From positions 11,353,001 through 11,417,000 of the forward strand of contig JAZGTN010000070.1 of assembly GCA_037783415.1 (NCBI GenBank): a stretch of 64,000 nucleotides of DNA, in the 5' to 3' direction. This DNA is from Leptasterias polaris. Its lineage: Eukaryota; Echinodermata; Asteroidea; Forcipulatida; Asteriidae. The position numbers and the translations under genes were made by a program. The notes beneath the pieces were generated by a model, which saw only the letters and a list, made by a program, of their open reading frames with translations, searched no databases and was not told the origin of the DNA. Below, one piece after another: positions 45,445 through 56,529 of this stretch (position 1 is its first letter; every line of letters starts with the position of its first letter).

Positions 45445-46940
45445 GTTTAATTTAAACGGCAGGGTAAAAACTTACTTGATAAAAAGCACCGGAGAGCTGT
45501 TGATATTATAAAACATTGTCAGAAATGACTCCCTTTGAAGTTAATATGTAGTTTTAAAGCAAGAGGTTTTTTTTTCATCCAACAATTGAAATCTGAGAAA
45601 GGTCTCTGGCATGACGCTTATTCAGGCATCTGAAAGCATACAATTATATGCAACGAGGTGTTTTCGTTGTTGTTCTTGCATTGTTTTCTTCAACTTCGAT
45701 GACTAGTTAAGACCATGTTTTCACATTAATTGTGTATGCACATGTTTGGATACACCAAGTGACACTGCCTTTAAATGCCGGACAACACTGTCTCATCGAC
45801 TTCAGTGTATGAGTTATTTAATATTTGTATTGTTTTAGTTTTATTGAATAAAATAAGAAGGCACTGAATAGGTTTTTCTTTTACGGTATGCCATGTACTT
45901 TGCATAAAACATGGTCGGATTTTCTTCCTAAGTCTTCTACCTTTTTCAGCTATTCACCTGATATCCCTTTTGTTTTCTTCTTTCCCCCCCCCCCCCCCGC
46001 TCTTTAACCATAGTGCTCAAGAGAAATGAAAAGCCTTCATTTTCAGCCTGCTTGGCAATTTTTTTGTATGTGTTTTTTGTTTGTTTTTGTTTTGTCTGTT
46101 TGTTGCGGGTGTTTTTTTTTGTTTTTTTTCGTGTGATTTTTTGGGGGGTGTCTTTTTTTAAAGCAAAATTCAAAAATTCTTGTCTGTAACTTATCGTTTC
46201 GAAAGCTCAAGTTTTTCAGCGTAAATATCTGTTTGAATAATAAACCACAATTGAAACTGATTGATTAAATATCTGCTATAAATAATTGACTGTTTGTTTC
46301 CCCCCTTCCTGTTCCGGGAACTACGCCGTCTATAAATTAGTATTTGGTGCAAAACTGCAGACAGGTTAGGACTTATCTTAATTTGTTTTTCAGGGAAATG
46401 TAAATGTGTGGTTATTTAAAAAAAATACCGGCTCGAGGGTTAGTGTTCATGCGGGTGATGTGACGGACAAATTAATTAGTGAAGTCAAAACAGGCCGCGG
46501 GAATCTAGGAACTTGCAAAAAAAAATTATGAAACTAAGCCCGGGACGGGAGTCTTTTTGTGAAGTCGATTAATAGTCTTTTTGGTCTTTAAACCTTTGTC
46601 AATTAAGTGTGGAGAGTAACCATTTTCAGCGAAATTGGAATTAAACTTATTAGTTTATCAAACACTGCCACACGGGATGTAAATACTGGAAACCCAGAAG
46701 GGGAATGAAGATATAAGGCTGATCTCTTCTGAACAAGTTCACATTTTATGCAGCTGTGTTGTGTTTGCTTGACTGTTGTTTTTACAAACTGCCAAGTTTT
46801 GAAGAGAAATCTGCTTGTTGATGCCTTGTATACTTTTTGGAGTAAAAGTATAAAACGGTAAGATAGTTTATACAGGTAAAATGATAATTGTACTTTTGTT
46901 ATAGCAGTCAAAGTTTAACATGAGATTTGGATTAATGCCT
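45445..46940. other. No gene recognised; poly(C) and T-rich runs
   Basis: A 15-base C run at 45984-45998 and T-rich stretches at 46060-46160. No gene. Confidence 0.5.
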
Positions 46941-46944
46941 TATA

Positions 46945-47092
46945 TTTACCAAGTTTTATGTAGTCAGTTCTTTTCACTTTTGCTGAGTTTTACAATCTGT
47001 AGTGATACTTAGGCCAAGTTTTATAGTCAGTCCTGATACTTTAGACTGTCAACATACTTTTACCGAGTTTTATAGTCAGTCCTGATACAGAT
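46945..47092. repeat. Degenerate tandem repeat around TTTTATAGTCAGTCCTGATAC
   Basis: The motif GAGTTTTATAGTCAGTCC occurs near 47012 and 47068, with older copies near 46952 and 46990. The unit is ~45-55 bp. Confidence 0.7.
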
Positions 47093-47094
47093 TA

Positions 47095-48178
47095 AAAAAC
47101 TGCGTGTATTGTTTTCGGTTGTTAGTTTGACATAGACCTGACATGGTGCCAAACACGCGTGATGCGACTCTTGCGTTTTCATGAATTGGGGATGTGTTGA
47201 CCTAGTACGTTTAGCGTTTCACGAAGTAAAGAATCTCTCAATATAGTTTTTGTTTGAACACCAGTACTCAGCGGAAAAAACGGTCACGATGTTTTACCCA
47301 GTTTGCTCTAAATAAACGTTAAACGTCATAAACCTGCATGTAATGTGGAGACGCTAAAGCTATAATGCTACCAGGGGTTATTTTATGTTATATACAATAC
47401 TGTCAATAAATAATTTAGGTTAATAGCGGTTCTGAAATTTGACAAACAGCTATAAAATGTTACGTTGAAGCATTGCTAATGCATTTACTTCATTGCAGCC
47501 TTTCCTAATGGACCAAAACGATTTTGCATGGCTCGGTTTGTCTAAACAAATGGGGGCACAGATGTGGTCTATTTGGTAAAGTAGTTGCTTATGAAATAAT
47601 AATATAATAGTTATGGTACTTATCGCCCTGAGAAATGAGGTAATCAAAGAGAGTTTTGTGCACTGCTGCGTTGAAAGTAAAGGCAAGAGTAAGAAACACA
47701 TTGTGGCTATATCGTCACTGTTTTCACGAATCTGTTTGGCGAATTTTATTATGCTTTTACTCTTCTATTGCCAGTGAAACTGTTATAAAACCAGAGTGAT
47801 TAAAATAACATCATTCGGATGGAATTCGTGTGATGCTGAACGGAGGTTGTCTTTTGAGATTATTAATAGTGTATACCTTTATCGAATAAGCCTTTAAGTG
47901 CATAATTGATGCTTGATGGGATACTTCAACTGGTGTAAATTTCTCGATGCAGCAACCATTGTAAACACAAGCGTGTCAATGACCAGAGTGTTAAAAAGTT
48001 GAGTTACGTCGTATTTTCTATTTTAATCCAAGATCTTCTGGCTTCATCAAATTTTAATGGACGTGGATGCAGATCAAGAATGCACAAACATATATGCATT
48101 AACAGTACTTCCACAGGACTGGGATACTCCGTATATAGGGAAATGATACAGAATACTGCACATACAGACCATTAATAG
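47095..48178. other. No gene recognised
   Basis: Nothing supported here. Confidence 0.5.
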
Positions 48179-48180
48179 TT

Positions 48181-48256
48181 CTGTCTACAGAATGTTTTAG
48201 TACTGCCTACAGAATGTTTTAGTACTGCCTACAGAATGTTTTAGTACTGCCTACAT
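48181..48256. repeat. 22-bp tandem repeat, about 3.3 copies
   Basis: ACTGCCTACAGAATGTTTTA then GT repeats exactly three times. The near identity suggests recent origin. Confidence 0.97.
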
Positions 48257-48618
48257 GATAGTATATTTACGTGGTGGGACGTTTGTTTTACAATAAGGCG
48301 CCATATTGTCAGTAAAAGTGAGACTGAGAGAGAATAAAAACACAAATAAAGTAAACAAAATTACTGTACGCCAAATGTTGACATATAGAACAATAACAGT
48401 ACCGAATGAAACACATATTATAAGCCTTTATCGCACTGGAAGTTGGTACATTTAAGTTCTTGGCCCTTTTTTTGCCCAAATATATATACATTTTTTTGAA
48501 ACTGATTTTCTGTGAATAAATTTTTGACAGATGATGCTATTTCAAACGAAAACGAATGTCCCATCACGGACAATGCACAAAATAGTCGCACAACTGTTTT
48601 TACATGACTGATGGACTT
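48257..48618. other. No gene recognised
   Basis: Nothing supported here. Confidence 0.4.
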
Positions 48619-48620
48619 GA

Positions 48621-48646
48621 TTTATTGTCGGGATCCCGACAATAAA
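48621..48646. repeat. Perfect 26-bp palindrome without spacer
   Basis: TTTATTGTCGGGA and its exact reverse complement meet at GGATCC. The match stops at both edges. Confidence 0.97.
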
Positions 48647-48649
48647 CTC

Positions 48650-49200
48650 ATAAGTTTTTAATTAACTACCACTAATCATTGTTGGATTTTGTCTTGCATT
48701 ACCTGAAATGAAACCTTGTAACTTTCTTGAAACTTTAAAAAGGAGTTGTTGCAAAAATACATTTTAAACTAAAGGTCAAATCGGCCTCAAAATCGGACCT
48801 GGCATTTTTGGGGTGCTTTTGTTTATTGAATTTATGAATTGAGTGTTGGTTTCCTGTTGTTAAGGCGAGATTAAGTATTAAAATAGAAATACAAATAACT
48901 TGAGTTTTTGCTGAAAAAATCAAAAACATCGCACACGTTTTCCCGTGACCCCATCCCAGATTGAGTCAGATAGCAGCTCATCCACCATTATGCAAATACC
49001 GGAATTGACAGAAGCGTGTTTTGATACTCGGATTGTAACATAAGGGACATAAAAGGTTTTTAATTTCCTGAAAGCTGTGAGTCATTGTCTATGTATCTGC
49101 CCGCTTAAGGACATGGATCGCCCGTCGAGGCCGCCACCATACCGTAATTTACAATCATTTACTATTTAGATTTCGTGAACTGTCCAAGTGGCGTGTTTAG
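48650..49200. other. No gene recognised
   Basis: Nothing supported here. Confidence 0.45.
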
Positions 49201-49207
49201 TGACGGT

Positions 49208-49342
49208 TGTGCGGCCCCTAAATGTAGCCCGAGCCCTAAATGTCGCCTGACCTAAATGTAGCCCCAAACCTGTACCTAAATGTCGCCCGGACCTGAATGT
49301 AGCCCCAAACCTTAGGGCTCGGGCTACATTTAGGGGCCGCAC
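49208..49342. mobile_element. Foldback element with TGTGCGGCCCCTAAATG ends and short target duplication
   Basis: A ~33-bp left end (TGTGCGGCCCCTAAATGTAG, CCCGAGCCCTAA) is exactly reversed at the right end. GACGGT lies just outside both ends. Shifting the border by one base gives an 8-bp repeat with one mismatch. The middle holds CCTAAATGTAGCC and CCTAAATGTCGCC subrepeats. An 8-bp duplication would fit hAT- or P-type mobilisation. Confidence 0.85.
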
Positions 49343-49344
49343 AG

Positions 49345-49797
49345 ACGGTTGACGTGGACGGGCTGTTATGAATTTTATAGTAAAAACTCCCATCGGAGTT
49401 ATCACGCGTTATTGATCCAACGTAAAGAAATCCCAGTTAATGAAATAGTCTGTTACTGCTGATCTCTACATTACAGTGTTTGCACTGTATGGCGAGTCGG
49501 GTCCTCTGCATACAATGATATCTTCCAATTTAGTTTCGAAGCCACTTACATAACCATGAAATTGGTTTCCCATTCCCGTACCCGCCATTCATATTCATTT
49601 ACGCGAGAATAAATCTTAAGTTCCCGCGCTCACCTTTCCAACTCATTTATACGCGGTGATTGCTTGAGGAGAACCAGACCAGTTTTAAACCCGGGCATTA
49701 TAAGTGAATGTGCCCCGTACGATCGTGGCCAAAATAAATGCAAGTTCCTCATTCACATGAAAAGGTATAACAACCAGGACCTGCTCATTTTGTTCAC
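49345..49797. other. No gene recognised
   Basis: Nothing supported here. Confidence 0.45.
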
Positions 49798-49798
49798 G

Positions 49799-50072
49799 TA
49801 TACAGCAATCCTTCACCGATCTTGAACTCTTGGTGGCAGCAGATACCGCCATTATTGCGGTGGTACCTGGGTGGTACTGCGCTGCCTAGCGACTGGTTTA
49901 AGCGATTTGCAAAGTAAAAGTCCAATAACCCGCGACTGATCAAATGATCGCCGTGTAGCCCAAACCTTATACCAGTCGCTAGGCAGCGCAGTACCACCCA
50001 GGTACACCGCAGTAATGGAGGCATATCTGCTGCCACCAAGAGTTCAAGATCGGTGAAGGATTGCTGTATAGA
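49799..50072. mobile_element. TA-flanked foldback MITE
   Basis: The ends TACAGCAATCCTTCACC and the reverse complement enclose ~100-bp arms, nearly identical apart from small indels (for example ATACCGCC versus ATATGCCTCC). TA lies at both borders, consistent with Tc1/mariner-type TA target sites. The ~70-bp centre is unique. Confidence 0.9.
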
Positions 50073-50074
50073 GG

Positions 50075-51140
50075 GTATAACTAGCAAGACTTCGTTGGCG
50101 CGCCGTTAGAGCGTACAAATTACAATTAGCTAACCTTACACGTAACCGTTCAGACGGGTTGTGCAAAGTTTTCACTCAAAACTCCGGTGAAAACAAAAAA
50201 ACCATTGTACATTTACCTTTAAGGTTGCAATCTTCAACTTGGCGTTCGGTAGACCTCATGCAAACTACATCATCTATTCAAAGTAAAACAAGACTTCACA
50301 ATTTACAAAGAAGGCTAGCATCAAATGAGTATAGTGACGAGTTCAAATATTGTTTGTTGATTACTAACGTTTAGTGCTACTGTTATTCGTGTTGATAACA
50401 CTTTTACAAGTAATGTAGAAGCGTAAAACGTAATAATTTGTAGAGAGATGGCGTAATAGCCACTAAAAATCAACGCTGCTATTACCAGGCGTCAACGACT
50501 CCTCACTAACAATAGTGAAAAAGGGACTGTGTTCACTTGAAATTAAGCTGAATAAGTAACTGTACTAAAGGTGAATAAGTAAATGCTTTTATAATGTTTT
50601 TCTTTTGTGATACAATTCAATAGTTGTGACTTTAACCTGCAACAAAAGATTGCATTAAGGTTTTAGCTATTTTAATCATACACAAACTGAAGAGCACAAA
50701 CTGTTCTTAGTCAGCAGAAATACCGTAGATATGCTGCAAACAAATGTCTTACATGCTTTGGGTTAAGCAACTTACTACTTTATTTTTTACACCGGAACGC
50801 ATAGCGAAGTGAAGTTGCGAGGATTTTCACACCCGACCTTCTGTAAAAAGTGTCGAAGCAAATTATTTCAAGATGGCGAAGAATTACTCATCCGTCTAAG
50901 TGCAAATGACGGCCTGTTGGAAATTGTTATCGAATTGTGAAATTAATGGCTTGGGATTTAAGAGTGATTAAAGAGGCCACATCAGAAAGAAACAAAAACA
51001 GCGACTTGTGTGAATTACTCGCCGTCCTGCAGTTTTCAATAAGTGATTTTGTGGGGTTTTGAACCGCTACTTTCTTAACTGATACAGCATTATAGACGTA
51101 TAATTATGTACGTCCTGTGAACTTTGTAAACAAACGAATA
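50075..51140. other. No gene recognised
   Basis: The frame at 50159-50374 reads plausibly but matches nothing I know. Confidence 0.45.
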
Positions 51141-51176
51141 AATGGTCGTTTCACTCGTTGCATTCTTAATCTCCAG

Positions 51177-51297
51177 GTTTTTACTGCTGTATGGAGCTTA
51201 TCTTCAGGGACGTCTTAAATCCACCAAAATCTCCTCATCCCCTTCAGACCACAACAACCCTCAACAACGTCGTTTCCCTATACGGATTTTGAATAAA
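51177..51297 (+). CDS. Weak candidate internal exon (121 bp)
   Basis: A pyrimidine-rich stretch ending TCTCCAG (acceptor at 51176) precedes an open frame reading FLLLYGAYLQGRLKSTKISS then a polar, Gln/Arg-rich stretch to RILNK. It ends at GTAAGT (51298-51303), a strong donor. Length and splice signals suit an invertebrate exon. I recognise no domain, and exon-like triplets of acceptor, frame and donor arise by chance in 64 kb, so this is low confidence. Confidence 0.2.
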
Positions 51298-51303
51298 GTA
51301 AGT

Positions 51304-52145
51304 GGCGTTTCACATTTGTTTAATTATTGTTATTTGTTTAAATTGAGTTTGTATTTTGTAAGTGACTTGTCCACTCATCACGGCTCGTTATTGTATTCCG
51401 CTGTGGTCCTCATTAGCTAGAACACATTCTTGTTCAGGATGTAGTAATGAATTATCGGACTGATTGTACTGCCGATCTGCGCAATGAGCACATTCACAAC
51501 ACGTTCACACGATATCATAATGTAACCGATAAGTTGACCCTCCTCTTTTCAAACCAAGGTTGCAAGACAGGTAAATTGCTAATGTTGCTATCGAGCCCTA
51601 TTTTTTGTAAGTACAAGGCAAAAGAATGACAATGATTATTTCCAATGGATGTACACCATAGAGCTACATTATTATTGATAGAGGTCGCATCTTTCGTAAA
51701 CAGGAATAGGTGGCCGTGGTGACTAGGTCCAATGAGCAGGCGTAGACGTCAACCAATCCAATCACCTTTGGTTCAGGCGCTTGGACCGAACGAAATATTG
51801 TACTGTCAATGAAGTATTAAGACACTCCGATTTTTGTATTGAAACTAAACAACCCCCCCCCCCCAAAAATAAAATAAATAGAAATAATAAACAAATAAAC
51901 ATTTGCCAAACACAAACCCTTGGCCAAAAATCCAATTATTCTTTACGCCTGTGTCAACTTGTGGTAATTATGTAAAGCTAGATTTGTCTGTATAGTTCTT
52001 TTAACCAAGTATTACTGTCTGAACGCTAATTACAACCCTAAGACATCAACACGTATCGTATCGTCATGCATTTTGTATTACTGTTTGATCCATAAATTAT
52101 TTTCTTCTTCTGACCTTTACGGCTCATAATACCTTGAATAAAGCT
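51304..52145. other. No gene recognised; short poly(C) run
   Basis: A 12-base C run at 51853-51864. Nothing else supported. Confidence 0.45.
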
Positions 52146-52153
52146 GCTACTTC

Positions 52154-52211
52154 CGCCTATCTCAGCCTCCTTCAACCCCGCCCGCCTATCTCAGCCTCCT
52201 TCAACTCCGCC
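52154..52211. repeat. Short tandem duplication (CGCCTATCTCAGCCTCCTTC)
   Basis: Two copies of a ~32-bp block in a C/T-rich stretch. Confidence 0.9.
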
Positions 52212-52370
52212 TCCCTTCCTTGTCAATATCAAGCCAAAGAAAATGCACTCTGATTGGATTGGTGGCCACCACATACGTGCCAGACTAGACAAAACTGTAA
52301 CCTTACCGGTGAATTAGCCCAATGCCAATCGATCCTCGACTTCAACCAACATTTATGTTTCAATTGTACT

Positions 52371-52388
52371 CCCCCCCCCCCCCCCCCC
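52371..52388. repeat. Poly(C) run, 18 bases
   Basis: Uninterrupted C. It lies ~200 bp before a poly(A) run at 52589-52613. Confidence 0.97.
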
Positions 52389-52588
52389 AAATTGGCTCTT
52401 GGTGCCTTGAGATGTGTTTTCCTATGGTTCAGCCCACAGTTGTTCACACAAAAACACCCACACCTGTCTGGTTCCGTCTCTTGTGAAAGCGCGCTGTCGC
52501 ACTTTGTACGTGTACAGCGGTCGGTTGACTTGGTATCTCCTTTATGTGGTATCTCTCCTTTTTCTAATCTCGAATGCTTCAGCGTCTG

Positions 52589-52613
52589 TAAAAAAAAAAA
52601 AAAAAAAAAAAAA
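52589..52613 (+). repeat. Poly(A) run, ~24 bases
   Basis: A long A run without a clear polyadenylation signal just before it. It could mark the 3' end of a retroposed copy, but I see no target duplication. Confidence 0.9.
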
Positions 52614-52619
52614 TTGAAC

Positions 52620-53722
52620 AACTGGGAATTGTAAAATAACACAACTACCTTGGATGTCAAGGTAAATATTTGACCAGTAAATTAAATTATTGTATAAATA
52701 CGATTGTACACACGCTGCGGCTGGTGGTTGTTATTTTGTGGGCTGTGTTTACCGTGTAGAAGGTAATCATGTTTTGATTTGGTTCCGTGTAGTTCACTCA
52801 GCGGCGGGGGAATTTTGTCACGTCGTGCACGAACCCTAATGGATTTTAACGATGGTGGTGGTTAGCGGGGGAGGGGGGATTCAGGCTATTTAAGAACACC
52901 TCTTACTTTTGTCAGTGTTGTTTCGGGAAGAAGTGACTGGGAAGGGGGTCTTTTGATTTTGTCTGCCTTTGTTCGGGGTTTATTCAGGGATGTAATCTTT
53001 GTACGCAAATCACAGCCCTTTACGCAATACTGGTACCTTACACAATAAGGGTAGTTACTAACATAGGAGGAACAATGGAAGTCTTCATAACTGGAGAAGC
53101 AGAACTAATTTTGACTTTGTAATTCTAGTCCCTTTTATCATTCTATATTTTGTCATCAAAAGGGGCCAAAATTAAAAAAAGCCGCCAAAATTAAAAAAAG
53201 CCATGAACCAGTCCAATCAAATCGAATTCATGCAGTAAAAGAGGAAGATGAAAACATTTGTTTAAAATCTAATTTGTTTTGTGCTTTGCAAACTATATGA
53301 ACGGTTTCTTGAAGTCGTCAGCGGCTGCCCACTCATTGATCAATGAAATATAATTGCTCTCTCCTTTCTGTGCACCGTCTGTGGTGATAAACCCTCACAA
53401 TTTTAATCAGAGGTAGATTTCTGCAATTACTGTTGTGGTTTCATAATTGTGTTGTACTGTCCTTTCATTGTTATTTTAAATTTGGCTCAGTTCACATGTC
53501 ACACGCATGGTAGCATTCTTTCCTAAGTCTCAAAGCGACAACAAACAAATGGGAGGATGTCGGGTATCCGATGAAAAACTTCAATTAGAGGGAATTATGA
53601 ATGGTTGTTTTTATAGTAAAGCTTGGTTTCTTGGTTGGACGTTTTAATGAATGCCGATATAAGTATATGTTTCTGGAACGTGAAAGTTGGAGTACAAATA
53701 ATGTGCTGATTTGATTGAACTT
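52620..53722. other. No gene recognised
   Basis: A small direct repeat of GCC-AAAATTAAAAAAAGCC lies at 53163-53203. Otherwise nothing supported. Confidence 0.45.
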
Positions 53723-53724
53723 GA

Positions 53725-53935
53725 ACCGGAGGTGTACTCTAATCAGGGTTTCATGGGGCCTGACCTATTTCTTGGACGGTCAGTATGATCTCGAAGCTGT
53801 GTCAAAATTACCAAGAAATGTGTCAAAATGATGAGGAATCATGTTTAAAAATCATTATTTTATTCCTTAACTTTAATTTTGTTACCACATTTTTCCGGGT
53901 CAGCCCCTATCAGGTCCCCTAGGACCCAACTTCTT
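53725..53935. repeat. GGGTCA-rich dispersed element (diverged)
   Basis: TGGGGCCTGACCTATTTCTT, GTGTCAAAATTACCAAGAAA and TTCCGGGTCAGCCCCTATCA follow the family order with more change than other copies. Confidence 0.65.
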
Positions 53936-53939
53936 GATC

Positions 53940-54440
53940 AATCATGACCAAGCCAATCAAACCAAACTAAAATACAACTGCCTTGTGAAAATAAAACTTC
54001 GGATGATTGCATTTTTGAGAAAATTATTTTTCAAATGGGGTTTTGTTTTGTATTTCGATTTCGCAAGTCATGACAACAAGAAAATAAAAACAAAAGGGGA
54101 AAATTTGGGGGGAATTCAGTCTTTGGAAACGATTCTGCTTGGGTTGAAACGTGAAGCCATTAACAATTTGTGCATTTATACCGTAGGCCTAAGTCATTTT
54201 GGTTGAGAAACAGCTTACCCCGCACCCCCCCCTTTTCAGAGATACAGAGTTCCATTCGTTAATGTTGAAAACAAGTTTCAATTTATTTGTTGCTAATACA
54301 AATCGTTTCTGTATGCCCTTGAATTCCGCTTCTTGAATACTGTGACCAAACCCTCGATCGATCTTGGCAAAACGCTGAAGCTAATTCTGAGATGAGTTTA
54401 TACTGTTACCACGGTGATTTTTTATTATGACGTCGGCCTC
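53940..54440. other. No gene recognised
   Basis: Nothing supported here. Confidence 0.45.
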
Positions 54441-54441
54441 G

Positions 54442-54888
54442 CTATTCCATCAAAGTGAAGAGTAAACAAATAACGTTCCTGTCTGCATCGTTCTTGTAGC
54501 GGTAAGGGTGTTTGTAAGAGCGTTTGTAAGAGCGTAACTTTCTCAAAGATTTTAACACGTCCCTCGTTGAGTGTGTTGTATTATTTTCGAAAATACGATG
54601 TCTGACCATGGATGAATAAGAGCACACCTCCATGGTCCGACTGAGCTCAGGGAATCTTAGTTCCACTTGTCTGGGCAGTTCGCCGTCTGCTGATGACGAC
54701 ACACAAGTCGAAACGTCAAGGACAGACTTACCGGCTCTTTTCAGAGCCTCAGCTTCGTTGCAGATAATACTTGGCATAGGCCTACCTGAATTATAGAGAG
54801 GTTTTGTATCTCCACCATGTAAATCCTCAAATTGTCCGTATACTATCAAATGTTGGGTGCCAATGTTGTTGATTAATGATTTGTTCAT
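54442..54888 (-). other. 148-codon open frame of unknown nature
   Basis: It starts with an ATG at 54888 and has an even composition (MNKSLINNIGTQHLIVYGQF at the start, a basic RSYKRSYKHPYRYKNDADRN near the end). That makes it more protein-like than most frames here, but I recognise no domain. The opposite strand carries a hammerhead-like motif at 54685-54727 inside it, so the frame may be part of a retroelement relic rather than a gene. Confidence 0.2.
54685..54727 (+). ncRNA. Hammerhead-ribozyme-like relic
   Basis: GTCTG, then CTGATGA, then a CGAC-ACACAA-GTCG stem-loop, then AAACGTC, then CAGAC pairing back to GTCTG. This is the order of stem I, catalytic core, stem II and GAAAC core in hammerhead ribozymes. 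Stem II uses the G expected in the core GAAA, and no good cleavage triplet (NUH) precedes CAGAC, so it is probably inactive. Penelope-like and other retroelements are known to carry hammerheads. Confidence 0.3.
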
Positions 54889-54889
54889 T

Positions 54890-55170
54890 ATTTCGTCTTA
54901 TTTAACCAGGGTATCCCTACTGTTGTTTTATTTGTTATTGTTGTTTTTTTGTTTTTGTTTTTTTTCTTTCTCATTTACAAATATCGGGTTCAAAGAAATT
55001 GTGTAAAGTAAAAACATAAGAGATGTATGTACTCTTTTCAAAAATCAAAGTGTCGGTGTTTAGAAATGTTGAAATACACCATGTTTGTCGACTATACGTA
55101 AATCAAGGCCTTTTTATTATCTAATTGTTTGGACTTAGATTGTTTTAACGTATCACCATTGGATTTGTGA
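54890..55170. other. No gene recognised
   Basis: T-rich low-complexity near 54920-54975. No gene. Confidence 0.4.
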
Positions 55171-55174
55171 ACTA

Positions 55175-56520
55175 AGGTGGGTCCTCGGTTTCAGTAGGTA
55201 GACATAAACACTCTCAGGTTTATCGACCTCATGTTAATCAAGGACTTGTCCGTGTCCTTCCATTGTTTTTCACTTCTTTTTTAAAATAAATATTGACGTT
55301 CCCATTGGTTTTGTGCACAGAATCGAACCGAGCGCGTTCTTGGTCCGTCACACTACCCACAACCAAATATTGTAATCCAAAAACTAATGATGTAAAAACG
55401 CACCTTTAATTTCATAAAGCCGCCTTCTCCGGCCTTCCCCTTTACACAGGAGCCATTTGATCCTAGATCAACATTTTGCCTGGAGACGATTCAGGCATGC
55501 CAAATGTCAAACTTGATCAGAGGTTGTGATGACAGCCCGGCTTAGCTTTGCGGCTGTGATCAAGCCCCGGAAAAATATGAGAGAGCGTTTACATTCGCGT
55601 ATCACCGAGTAATATGAGCTTTAGGATTTAAGTCCTTCAGAATAGATACATACAAGCTGCCTGTAATAAACCTTTACCGTATTCCCATCTGGAGAAGCAA
55701 TATAATGGTCATCACGTTGGTTGTGTTTCCTTGCGATTCACAGTATTTGAGACCTCAGTTCGAGGTCCACTGCGGACCCACAACCTTTTGTTGGGGATTG
55801 AAGTAGTTTCCGATCCCTCCCCGATAATGTGTTTTCGTTGGTTTGCTGTTGGTTTATGAAAATATGCTCCGTCTGTTAAAATACTCAGATCCATGTTTAT
55901 TGAAGGCATCGAACGGTGTCAGTTTGTAGGTACGATTACTACCACACACACACACATACGTGTGTAAATACCGGCAATCGTGGACCCTCCTTTGTTCAAC
56001 TCTTTGTGACAGCAACCGTGGACCACAATGCTTTCCTTTGTGATAGCAACCGTGGACCTACTATTGTCCCTTTTGTTATAGGTCCCCGGTTTGAATGTGG
56101 ATACCTACCCACACACACACACGTTTGTGAATCCTGCTTACCGAGGACTTCTCTTTGTTCTCCCATTGTTTGGACATATTTTTTTAGCGACGTCCCCATT
56201 GGGTTTGTACACGAAAATGAAGCGAGGACGTCCTCGCTCTGTCAAACACCCATATCCCATTTGTTAAAGTCCTCGGTTTGAATGGATAGACACGCTCACT
56301 TGTGTAAACACCGTGGACCTATTGTCCTCTGTTGTTATAGGTCTTTGGTTTGAATGTGTATACCTAACTCACACCCACACAGTCACCCACACACACAATT
56401 GAGGACCTCCCATTGTCTCTCTTTTGTTTGTATTTTTTGGTAACAGCTCCCGTTGGTTTTGTACACACTCTCCAAATTGGGACCTTTGGGACCTTTACCC
56501 AACTGGGACCATGTTAACCT
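55175..56520. repeat. CA-flanked GGTCC repeat cluster (several copies)
   Basis: The best copy is 55928-56115: a CA run, GGCAATCGTGGACCCTCCTT, GACAGCAACCGTGGACCACA, GTTATAGGTCCCCGGTTTGA, then a CA run. More diverged copies follow to about 56520 (for example GTTATAGGTCTTTGGTTTGA near 56335) and precede it (GGTGGGTCCTCGGTTTCAGT near 55175). 55350-55900 within this range is mostly unassigned. Confidence 0.75.
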
Positions 56521-56529
56521 CTTGTTTGT

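Noticed and set aside
45126..45455. 109-codon frame with [10 protein letters not shown] repeat
   Set aside because: The repeat is the translated CCCTAA telomere-type array inside a foldback.
52229..52660. 126- and 143-codon frames on opposite strands
   Set aside because: They contain poly-Pro/Gly and poly-Lys/Phe from the poly(C) and poly(A) runs, and no domain is recognisable.
55916..56281. 121-codon frame with HTHTHT stretch
   Set aside because: It is the CA-flanked dispersed repeat translated; a matching frame appears on the other strand of the 17.5-kb copy.
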